DNA of 64,000 nucleotides, from positions 124,001 to 188,000 of the forward strand of contig NC_041687.1 in the NCBI RefSeq assembly GCF_900005765.1, in the 5' to 3' direction. A program made the position numbers and the translations under genes. Under the pieces are notes generated by a model. The model made no database searches, was not told the origin of the DNA, and worked only from the letters and a program-made list of their open reading frames with translations. Of the stretch, positions 12,068 through 23,700 are shown one piece after another (the stretch's first letter is position 1; each line of letters begins with the position of its first letter). This DNA is from Plasmodium relictum. Its lineage: Eukaryota > Apicomplexa > Aconoidasida > Haemosporida > Plasmodiidae.

Positions 12068-13784
12068 TCTTTCAATTTTCAAATAATGCTCTTAAAAAAA
12101 AAAAAAGTTACCAATACCAACTAGCACAACCAAAATGATAATAATGTAAATTCCAAAATAACCCTTCAATATATTTTTTTACAATTTCTTGTATTTTTGT
12201 TGAATCATTAAAACCAAATTTATGAAGATAGTAATAATTTTTATATTTTTTTTCATCAGTAAATTCACTAATATTTTCATTTATTCCTCTTTTTTTAAAA
12301 TATTGAAATTCTTGAGCACTTAAAATTTTCAATATGATTTTTAATCTTTGTATGTGTACTTTATCTTTATATGTTATATAATTAGAATACTTATAAATGT
12401 AAAATATATATGAATTTAAAATTTCATTCATAGATCCTTCATTTATATCAATATTTGGAATATGAGGTAAAAAATCATTCCCTACTAAAAATGATAAAAA
12501 TACTATGTCATCGACTACCCTGTTTATACTAAATACTATATTTTTGTTTTTTTTTAATTTATTTATATAAGTAGCTATTTGCGTTTTTATAGAAGTTCGC
12601 AATTTATAAATATCTAAAATTTCAAAATCATTGCTATTTAAGCATTCATAATTGATGTAATAATCTTTAGTATATTTATGAATTTTATTGAAATATTTTT
12701 TATATTTATCCAATTCTTCAATTTGTTCATTATCCATTTTAAGAACTTTTCCTTCCTCTTCAATACCTTTTTTTTCTATCAAACAATTTTGTTTAGTTTC
12801 ATTTTCTCCAATATTTTTTTCTGTATTTTTTTCCTTTTCATCATTTTTACTAGGTGTAATAATATCATTACAATTTTTATTTTCCATTTGTGCTTTTTCA
12901 ATATTTTCTAAAATACCGTTTTGAGAATCAATATTCATTTTAAATTTATCCCTTAAAATAAATATATTATTTAAATGAGTAACTAAAGATAACATAATTA
13001 GATCAGCGTCTAATCCATATATACAATGATTATAATTTTTAAAATTATTATCCCTTTTGCAATTCTGAATATAGAAAAAAAAAAAAAAAAACATATGAAT
13101 AAATATAGAAAAAAATAAATATGCATATATGCATAATACCTCTCTGATAAATTTCAAAATCTTATGTTCCCCTTCTCCAGCAACATCAGATCCAGAAAAT
13201 AAAACTTGAAAATTAAAAATATTTTTTTTTTTTAAAATTTTAAACCATTTGTTTAGTGATAAGTTAATTTTATACATAAAATCTGTTCCTGTTGTTATAC
13301 AATTGGGATTAAATAAATTTGATGCATTTGAATTTTCATGAATTTTAAATAAACTTAAAAATCTTCTTTTTCTTTGTTGATTCATTTTTGCTTTTGGTGA
13401 GACCCCATCAACACCAATGTAAATTAATTTTTTCGGTTTTATTAAATAAAACAAACTTTTTAAATATTGCAAAATATTTGAAAATAATTGATGTTCATCA
13501 TATATAGGTAACCTTTCTTTGTTAGCATGAGTACAATGATGAATAACTCCATTCATATCAATATAAAAAATATCAACAGATTTTTGTTTTTCATTATTAA
13601 TTAATTCTTCTCTTACTGTAGGATAATAAGATGTTAACCATTTATACATCCTAGGTATTCCATATATTTTATTTTCTCTATTTTTTACTTTAGAATAGGA
13701 ATAAGATTTAATAAAATAATGATTTTTTAATGCAACACAATATATTACATTTATTATATATAATATCCAAATAATAGGGGCCAT
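11186..13784 (-). CDS. XRN-family 5'-3' exoribonuclease, catalytic domain only, with N-terminal leader
   Basis: Seven exons in transcript order: 13784..13140, 13064..12112, 11930..11855, 11777..11698, 11593..11522, 11443..11370 and tentatively 11193..11186, about 635 residues. XRN enzymes remove nucleotides from 5'-monophosphate RNA. Catalytic blocks are present: YIDMNGVIHH, GVDGVSPKAKMNQQRKRR, VAGEGEHKI, YGLDADLIML and LVGNDFLPHIP. Later come YIEGLFWNLHYY, YPYHYAP, FFPENVKIDPNGKK and WEYIVHLPFI, so the N-terminal conserved region is complete while the C-terminal half of Xrn1/Rat1 is missing. Family members normally begin MGxPxxxxWL near residue 1. Here the equivalent IYGIPRMYKWL lies about 40 residues in, after a hydrophobic leader and a basic segment. 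A ~100-residue charged insert sits before EFLDIYKLR-like sequence. The first intron (13065..13139) is 75 bp and free of stops. The last exon is only eight bases and least certain. Confidence 0.88.
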
Positions 13785-14436
13785 AGTGATTTCCTGTATT
13801 TTACAATTTCTTTTTTAATTTAGGCATTTTCAAAATAAAATTTTCTGTTTTTGATTTCACTCATTGGAACATTAAAAACTATATTATTATTAACATAAAA
13901 TTATTAAAAATACAAATAAATGAGCAAAGTCATATTAAATAGAATATATACAAATGAAAGTTAAATATAAAAAAATAAAGTAAAAAAAAGAGTGAACAGT
14001 TAAACATAAATTACTTACATAATTTTTTTTTTATAATATTTTTCCTATAAAATATATTATTGAATTATTTTTGTTATTTTTTTTTTTTTTAATTTATTCA
14101 TAAATATAAGAATGAATAAAATTTTTTAAAAATAAATATAAAATATATATCTATAAAATATGCAGAAAAAAAATGTTTTATATATGTAATCCTTTAAAAT
14201 GTATGTCAAAAAAATATAAAATTATTCATAAAATAATACAAAATTACTTAGGATAAAGTAGTTAGTAAAAATATTATAGATGGAGTTATCAAGAGAATTT
14301 AAAGAATAATTTTTTCTTTCTTTTTGTCGAGTTTTCAGAAAATTGAAAATTTTGAATAAATCCTTTTTTTTTTTTTTTATATATTATCATATTTAATTTT
14401 TGAAATTTTCAAAAAGAAATACGAGTTTCTTAAGAG
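13785..14436. promoter_or_regulatory. Divergent intergenic region (XRN-like / Cys-pair protein)
   Basis: About 650 bp between two divergently transcribed genes, so it should hold both promoters. Only A/T-rich DNA is visible; no motif could be assigned. Confidence 0.45.
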
Positions 14437-14790
14437 TTGGAAATGAAAATAACAACTAAAGATTTATGTAAATTTTTTTGCAGAAAATGTAATAATTTTA
14501 TATTTTATAATGAAGCATGTGATTTAATATTTGAAAAAATTTATCCTCAATACTCCAAAATATATTACAATAAAAATGTATTAGACAAGAAAAAAGATAT
14601 TAATGAAGATAACATAAAAATATATGATAATTTATATAGACAAATATATAATAATGGATTATGCGGAGTTAATAAGCAAAGAAATGATTTTTTAAACAAA
14701 GATAATATATATAATATTCTAAATTTTCTTAACAAAGGAAATATTGAATGCAAAAAGTGTAATAAAATTAATATGTGGTATATTAAATAA
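14437..14790 (+). CDS. Small protein with two CxxC pairs, possible Yippee/Mis18-like zinc fold
   Basis: A single-exon frame of 117 residues (Met1 or Met3 may start). It has CRKC at residues 15-18 and CKKC at 105-108, separated by about 86 residues, with further Cys at 11 and 28. The C-terminal pair is followed by a Trp six residues on (CKKCNKINMWYIK). This resembles the closing CxxC-x5-W of Yippee, Mis18 and cereblon-CULT beta-tent domains, where two distant CxxC pairs hold one zinc. That match is short and the middle is Asn/Lys-rich, so the fold is only a suggestion. The Cys placement and a leader free of stops support a real gene. It could also be a generic zinc ribbon. Confidence 0.6.
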   Translation: MEMKITTKDLCKFFCRKCNNFIFYNEACDLIFEKIYPQYSKIYYNKNVLDKKKDINEDNIKIYDNLYRQIYNNGLCGVNKQRNDFLNKDNIYNILNFLNKGNIECKKCNKINMWYIK

Positions 14791-15126
14791 ATATTTACAA
14801 ATTTTATATATATGAATAAAGAAAATGAATAATTAAATTAAAAAAATAAACAAATATAAAATAATTTTTTTTTTAAAAAAAAAAATTACATAACAGAACA
14901 ATATGCTATATAGATAAAAGTTAACATTAAAGATAAAAAAGGAAACAAACACTTAAAATTTTTTTTTAAAGGAAACATTAACAAAAAAAAAAAAAAAAAA
15001 ACATATATATATATATATATATATACATAATTATTTTAATACAATTATCTATATGAATTTACTTATAGAAATGAAGGATAGTTATAAATAAAACAAAAAA
15101 TTACAAAATTAAAAAAAAAAAAAAAA
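14791..15126. other. Intergenic region between convergent genes
   Basis: About 340 bp between the 3' ends of the Cys-pair gene (+) and the large repeat-protein gene (-). It contains an (AT)n run near 15003-15026 and poly-A stretches, and presumably both 3' UTRs. Confidence 0.5.
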
Positions 15127-18100
15127 TTATTTAGAATTAGTAACTTTTAAATTTTGTATACTTAATATAATTTTTTTTTTTTCTAAATCTAATATTTTTT
15201 CTTCTTCCATTTTTTTTATACATATTTGGACAAACTCCTAAAAAAAAAAATATTAACAATTTTTATTCAGAATTATATGAAATATAAAAAAGGAAATTAT
15301 ATTTAAATAACTTCATAAATATATTAATATGTATTATATGTGTGACATTATTCCTATTTAGAATTTACCTTTATTATATTTCTTGTAAAGTGATCAATAA
15401 AGTATATATTACTTATTAAAGCATACGTATCAATTACAAAGTAAATATAATTAATAGAGTGTAAACATTTTTTAACAATTAAATTATATTGAAAAATTAA
15501 ATTTTCTAATTGAAGAAAATTTATATTTTCTGTTTCATTTATTTGGACTTTTTGATTTAATAGAATAAAAAAACTATATATCAATTTAATTATATCAATA
15601 ATTTCTATTTTATTTTTTTTATCATCGTTTCTCATAAAAGATGCATTATTAGATAAAATTTCTTGTGGATTTTTTTTCTCATTTAAGATATATGACGTAG
15701 AATTAATTAATCTGTCCATTAAAATATTTAGGAATTCATTGGACAAATTAATTCTTTCATGTTTAAATTTTAGAAATTTATCTTTTCTTATAAAATTTTT
15801 ATATTTTTCATCATAACCATTAGTATTAATAATCATTTCACTATCATTTTTATAGTAATTTTGTGTTTGATGACTATTATTATTTATATTTTTATCAATT
15901 TTATTTTCAATTTCTTCTATTTTTATATTCGAGTTTTCATCAATATTTTTATTTTTTATTTCATGTGCATCCTTAGAATGCTCAATATAAAACAGGTAAT
16001 CTAATTCTTCTATCCATATTGAAATATTTGAGTTTAAAAATTCCCCAAAATATTTCTCTTTTCCTTCTGATAAATTATTAAGGACATTTACATCAATGAT
16101 ACTTTCTTTTAAATAATTTTTATTTATATGCGAAAGAGAATATATAACATATGAAAGTTCTTTTATGGAAAAAAGGTTAATAATATCAGTATTATTGTAA
16201 ATAACTTCAAATAAGAAGTAAAATCCTTTTTTTATTTTTCTTGCAAATGTATTTACATAAATGCTTACAGTCATAGGATTTATTGGAATCTTAAAGTAAT
16301 TGATATTATGTTTTAAAAAATTTAAGTCATTCAAATATTTTCTTTCTGCATTTTCTTTATTAAAATTCACGTATTTATTATTTCTAAATTTATAATGCAA
16401 ATATAATTTCATATGTAGAGAAAAATAAACAGAAAATAAATAAAAAAATTTTAAATAATATTTTTTTTTAATAACATTTTTATTAAGAGAACTCAATGCC
16501 CACATTGCTGATCCCAAGTTATCATACTTAAACTCATTTATTGAAATATTAGTTCTAGGATTTTCATTATTTTTATGAATTTTATTAATTTCTTCAATTT
16601 TTTCATTAAAATTTTCATTCATTTTTTCATTTTCATTATTTGATTCTGATGATATATTTAGATTGCCACCTTTTTTCTCTATTGCTAAATTATCATCATA
16701 ATTAGTTTGTAAAACATTTTCAAAGTTCACGCAATTTGCTTTTTGATAAATATAATAAGGGAATTTAATATTATTTAAATATTCATCAAATTTATTAAAA
16801 ATATTCCTATGAATATGCTTAAATTTTGTCAATATATAAATTAACTGGCATATATTTGATGATTTCCAATATAAAAAATTGTTTTCAATAATATGACATA
16901 ATGATATGAACATCTCATTTAAAATTTCATAATATAATTTCGAATGACTATCCATTTCATTATAATTTATTAAACCTTGTAAGAAATGTATTATATCATT
17001 AGAAGTAAAATAATTAAATTTTGTAGTAGTTATATATTTAATGGATGTAAGAAAAATATCATCTAGCTTCTCTTTACACACTAAATAAATATTTCTCCCT
17101 AAATAATTTATGAAAATAGATAACTGCTTTGGCATTATAATATTTCTAAATTCTATATTCTTATTTTTTTTGTAAAAAGTTTTTGTTTCTTCATTATATA
17201 ATTCTTCTATATTCTTATCTTTTATAATATATATATCATTAATTTTTATATATGATGGATAAATAATATTATTATTTTCATAAATTATTTTAAACATTTT
17301 CAAAGAATAATCTATACTGTGTGCAACATTTAATATTAGCTTTGTTTTCGTTTCATTATTATATAATTTTGTAAATTTACTTAAAGCTAAAACATCAAGA
17401 CATACATCGGAATTGTTCTTATTTAAATTTAAATATTCCCTTATATCATTTTTACTTAAAGTATTTAAATTTTCACTTGCCTCTTCTTTTATCTTATTAT
17501 ATTTACTACTTCTATCATATGTTAAATGAATATCATTCGTCTCACTAACTATATTTCCCTCACCTTCATTTCTGACATTTATTAATTTTGATTCATTTTC
17601 ATTTAATTTGATATTACTGTCTTGAATTTTATTTATTTCTAACTTTGTTAAATCATTTTTTTCTTTGTTATTTAAAATAGTATATTTTTTATTTTCTATC
17701 AATTTATTTTTTAATTCATAAAAATTACTCGATTCATTAAGATTATTAAATTGAAAAATATGTATATTTTTATTTAACCATTCGTATACATACTTATCTT
17801 TTAAATCTAATTTAATTAAAGAAACTAATGAACTTTTTAAGCAATTATAAATAAAAATTAATTCATTTTTATATTCTAACTTTACTTCATCATTTAATTC
17901 AATTTTGTTATCTTTCATATCAATTGTCTTATTATTAATCTCTTCTTTATCTTCTTTTACTTCATTATCTATTTTATTATTTTCATTATCAGTACTTTTT
18001 TTATATTCAAAATTTAGACTTCTCTTGTCCTTTGTTTTATTCTTAAAATTGATAATAAAAACAAAATAATCTATATATTTAACAAGCACATCATTGCATG

Positions 18101-20169
18101 TATTAATAAATTTTATTAAAATATTTGTATTTAAATTTTGATAATTATTATGCAAATCAGTCTTAAGGGAATTTACATTTTTTAAAGGATAAAATGTTTT
18201 AGAAATACACTTAATTAATTTATATACTTTGCTTAAGGTTTTAATCCTAAAAATGTCATTATTTTTATCTATGTTATTTTGATACAAATTTGAATTTTTT
18301 GAATATACACTTTTTAAATAATTAAAATTAAATAATTCTAGCAAAACATTATTTTCTAAAATTAAATAAATTATTTTATTTAATAACAAAGTACTATTAT
18401 TTAACATTAATGTTTGTGACTCAAATATAATAAAAGGTATATATATGTAATATTTCTCTTTTAAAAAAATTACATTTTTATATAATTTACTATACAGACA
18501 ATTAAAAATATCTAAAATGTTTATTATTGTTTCTCTATTTAATTTAAACTTTTTCATCATGAATAGTATTTGATGGTTATTATATTTCATATAATTTTGA
18601 ATATCATATATTTCATTCACTTGACTATTATAATCTAGATTCTTATTATTTTCAGTTGTATATTTATTCACTATTTTTATATCTTCTTTATTTCTGAAAT
18701 AATTCATTTTTTCATTATCTTTCTTATTTTCAATGTGCCCTATCGAATTTCCTGAAATAAAATTATTATTAATGTTTCTATTATTATTATTATTATTATT
18801 ATTATTATCAGTTTGAACATTTTTATCAATTAATTTTTTATTCATTGTTAAATAATTGTTTAAAGGAATATTGAAATAAAGCAATTTACAAATACTCCAA
18901 ACTGCCCATAATGCCTCATCAATAGACAAATAATCTTTAACTTGATTTAGATGTTTAATTATTAAAGAAAAAAATGTATTAAAATTTTCAATAATAGTTA
19001 AAATACTATCATTAAATTTTAAAGAATTTTCATAATCTAAATTATTGTAATTTTTGAATGATTTTATTAAGATAATAGTTATAGCCCACAATACAGAGGT
19101 AATTTCATAAGAACAGAATCTATCAGAATTATTTATTAATATATTTAAACATTTGTTTATGACATTGTAATTGATTTTAAATTCTTTTATTTTCTTTTCG
19201 TCTTTTATAAAATATTCATCTTTAATCAATATATATTCATCCAAAATTTTAATTTTTAAATATTTTTTACTTAAACTTATCGATAATTTATGCAACCATT
19301 TTTCTATACATGTATGATCAAAATCCTCATTACTTAAAATTTCAAAAAAACTTAAGAAATTTTTATTTTTCCAAAATTTATAAATATTATCTAACAATTC
19401 TAAAGATCTAAAAAAAAAATAAAATAAAATTAAAAATAAAACATAAAATTAAATATATATATTTAAAAATAAATTTATATATATGTAATTCTAGGAATTA
19501 TATATATATATATATATTTATATGATATTCTCACCTTCCTTCATCTTGTTTGATTAAGAAACTTTTTACATTTGTATTTTGTATATCTATAACATTAAAA
19601 GTACCTTTTTTTTTATTGTAATAATTATGATTGTCATTTATTGATACTTTATTTACTTTTTTTGTAATTTTTTTTTCAATTTGCTCTTTATTTTGCTTTT
19701 TGTTATTTTTTACTTTTTCATAAAAAGATTTCTTTTCTACATCTTTATCTTTAGAATTATTTATTTCTACTCCTTTTCTTTTATTAACTTCAATAATTTC
19801 CCTGCAACTATTTATGTTATCTCCTGTTCTATTTTCATATGTATTCTTGCCATTTTCACTTTTCCTTATATTCTTATGAATCTCATTATTTATTGAAAAT
19901 TGTAATTTATCTTTTATGTTTTTACTTCCTTTTTTTTTAGATGCAAATTTGTAATTATTTTTTAATCTTTCAATAATAAAACGATTAGATAAATGTATAT
20001 TTTTACGACATTTTACTTCAACAAAAAAATGAGATATTATTCTCCCTTTATTTTTATTAGAATAATTACACAGAAAAATCTTCCCTTTGTAGCTTTTAAT
20101 TTTTAATGAAATTATATATTTTATATCTATCAACACAAATAAAAGAATAAAAAATTGAATAATTATCAT
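15127..20169 (-). CDS. Large OPR/FASTK-like helical repeat protein with signal-like leader
   Basis: Three exons in transcript order: 20169..19535, 19407..15369 and 15237..15127, about 1,594 residues. The first donor is GTGAGA, and the AG|A codon split joins exons 1 and 2 exactly. Exon 1 starts with a hydrophobic leader (MIIIQFFILLFVLIDIKYII) followed by about 190 basic residues, as in apicoplast-targeted proteins. The body is Asn/Lys-rich but carries scattered helical motifs of the type xALWAxxxL: ITSVLWAITIIL (about 315), DEALWAVWSICKL (about 375), GSAMWALSSLNK (about 1174) and SYVIYSLSHINK (about 1297). Similar motifs occur in OPR and FASTK/RAP organellar RNA-binding proteins. I see no clear C-terminal RAP domain. 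A short Asn run is encoded near 18780-18805. The family call is inference from motif style; the gene model is firm. Confidence 0.8.
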
Positions 20170-20739
20170 TTTATATCTTTTTTCTTTTCTTCCATTATTT
20201 TTTTTTATTTTTATAAAACTCTATAAGTATTTCTTTTTCAATCATTTTATTTTTTTTTCTTTTTGTATTTAAAATATATAACACAAATTATATACAAATA
20301 ATAAAAAAAAATAATAAAATAAATATAAAAATAAAATACAAAAGGTTTAGAAAAGTTTCAATATATATATATATATATATAGCTTAAGTGATGAAAAAAA
20401 GAATTTTTTTTATTAAATTCTATAAAAATTATGAGTAAGGTTTTTTTTCATAAATATTAAAATTTATTCTAAAAGAATTAGCAAAATAAAAAATATCATT
20501 TACAAAAAATATTTCTATATAAAATTTTTAGAAAATAAAATATAAGTTTCTTTTTTTTTTTTTTTTTATTTTGCCAACTTAGTAGTTATTAGAGATATCT
20601 CCTGAAAAATTGACAATATTTATTTAAAATTTCTTTTTTTTTGATATACACAATAAATAAATACATATTATGAAAATTAAAAAAAACAACATTTATATAA
20701 TATTTTAAAAAAAAAGAAAAATGAAGAAAATGTTAAAAA
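20170..20739. promoter_or_regulatory. Compact divergent promoter region
   Basis: About 570 bp between the 5' ends of the OPR-like gene (-) and the DEAD-box helicase gene (+). It must hold both promoters and 5' UTRs. It contains an (AT)n stretch near 20362-20381 and several poly-A/T tracts. A short upstream reading frame starts at the ATG near 20721, in a different frame from the helicase start at 20740. Confidence 0.5.
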
Positions 20740-23700
20740 ATGAAGAATATAGGGATTTTATTATGTAACAACTTAAGGAAAAAGTCCTCTTTTTTTTTTT
20801 TACAAGCAAAATTTTTAAGGACAAAAAAACTTAGATGTTCTAATAATACAAAAAAATTATATGAAGATAAAGATAATGAAAATACGTACCAAAATGAAGA
20901 ACTACCCAATGGAACAAGTGGAAAAAATTCTTATTTAAAAATTGAAAATAATAATAACAAACATTGTCATTTAGATAAAGATGAAGAATTAAAAAAAAAA
21001 TATGAAGAATTAAAAAAAAAATTGTATAAAAAATACAATTATTATGAAATAGAAAGTGATCCTCATAATATTTACTTACATGGAAAAAACTACGATGAGA
21101 TAAATGAATTGAATATTCATAAAATGTTGTTATTAGGTTTAAAAAAAATTCATATAAATGAGTTAAGTGAAATGCAAATAAGTAGTTTTTTAACAATTCA
21201 ACAAGGGAAAGATTTAGTATTAAATTATCCTGATGGATCTGGTAAAACTATAGCATATTTGCTACCAATTCTAAATAATCTCTATTTTTTACATGATTAT
21301 TTAGAAAAAATTATTTTAGATAGCTATAATGAAAAGAATAATAATTATAACAATAACATTAATTGCATTGAAAATAATTACAAATTTAATAATAACTTTA
21401 ATTTATATGAAGAAATGGATAATTATCTATTAAAATATAGTCATTATAAAAATAATGTTTTTTTTGAAGATAATTTAGATATACATAAAAAAATGAAAGA
21501 AAAATTTCACTTATTACCACCTTGCTTTGATAAATTAAATGAAGAATCTTTTAAAAATATTGGTAGAAAAAAAAGAAGAAACAAAAACATTAATTCATTA
21601 AATTTAGCAAACGATATAAATATTAGTGACACTTTAAGTACAGAGGTAAATAAAAATAGTGGAAATATACAGAATATTAGTATAATGAATAAATTAATTG
21701 AAATAATAAAAATTAACAACATAAAATTAAGTAACTTAAATAGTAATTATAATAACGAACAAGAATTAAAAAAGCTAGATCGTATTTTAAAATATAATGA
21801 AAAAAATAATGAAGATAAGGATTATGTAACACATCAAAATCATTCTGAATCTATTTATAGATATTTAACAGTAAATCCTTTGCAAATAAATAAATCAGTA
21901 ATAATACTAACTGTTAACAAGGACAATATTAATCAAATAATAAATGTTATAAAACAGTTAGATATATTAAAAAGAATTAATATACAAACATTAAACGATG
22001 TCCCTTATACTTGTGTTTCTAGTGAAATAGAAAAAGAAAATTTTAATGATTATATAAAAGAAAATTTTAATTTAGAAAATTTACAGGTAGAAAAATTTAA
22101 ACAATTAAATAATGAAGTATTATGTAATGAACAAATAATGTGGTCTTATGCAGATATATTAATTACAACACCAGATATATTTTTAAATAGTTTCAAAAAT
22201 AATACAAATAGTAATATATTACCATCTATTATAATATTTGATGAAATAGATATGCTATTTCAAAATAATGCTTATAGAAATACAATGATGAATATTTTTA
22301 AATTGATTAAAAAAAGACCGGAAATATACAATCCACATATTGATGTTAGCGACGAAAATATTGCATATATAAATAAGTCAATTGAAAATATTTTAATTAA
22401 TGAAGAAAAAGTTTCTAACAATAGTTGCGATAGTTTTCAAAATGAGAAAAACATCATAAATAATTACTTTAATTCCAAAAATAATGATACTTCTACTAAT
22501 TATGAATACGTAAAAGTCGGAGAAGATTTTTCACAAAAAAAGTTAAAAATATATCAAGAGAAAAAAAATAATAGTAGTATTAATGGAAATAATGATTGCT
22601 ATAGTAATAGCAATAAGGGAATAAAAAGAAAAAATGATGATATGCAATTAATACAATTGATATATGTTTGCTCTACTTTACCTTCTGTTGGTCATACTAC
22701 AGCTGGAAGTATGCTAACTGAAAGATTTAACAATTTGGTAGAAATAGTAAGTAAAAGTAATTATAAAATACCTAAAAATATACACACACAATGGATAGAA
22801 TTAAATAAAGAAAAAATTATAAATTTATATTTATTTAATAATGATAATAAAACAAAAAAAAGTGTTAATTTAAAAGATTTCTCTTTATCAAATAAAATAA
22901 ATGAATTTGAAAATGCCTCTTTTGAGCATAGACTAGATCTCTTGATTTATATTTTAAAAAAGTATTATGAAAGAACAATAAATTATAAAGTTAATAAAAA
23001 TTCACAAAATTACAAAGGAAGTAATAATTTAAATAAAAATAATGAAGAAAAAAAAATGGCATATAATTCCTCCAGTAAATATTTTCATTTAATTGATAGA
23101 AATCCAATATATAAAACTATTGTTTTCGTTAATAATATAAAAGATTGCATTAAAATTTATAATTTTTTAAAAAAACATAATTGGCCAGTTTTTTCTTTTC
23201 ATAAAAATTTATCTTTAAATTCAAGAATTAAAAATTTATATAATTTCTACTATTCAAAATTTTGTATTTTAATTACTACAGATTTAATAAGTAGGGGTAT
23301 TGATACAAAAAATATTGATCACGTAATTAATTTTCACTTTCCTTCTGATGCAATTACATATATTCATAGGTTAGGTAAAATTAACAGATTAAATAGTTAT
23401 ATAAATAAAATGAACGAATATAATTGCACTATAAATGATAACACATTAAAGGAAAAGAGCCTTAACAATAATTTAAATTCATTTCTGAAAAAAAACAAAG
23501 AAAAATCTTTTCTTGTTACTAATTTTATTTCTTCAACTAACTTACTATTAGCAGATTCTATAAGAAAATTTCAAAATAATAATATTAGTTTATTATCATT
23601 ATTTTCTAGAAAAAAATCTTTTAAAATGAAAAATAAAAGAAACAATTCAGAAAATGCAAATAACAGATATATTGACATGACATCTATGAAAGAAATAGAA

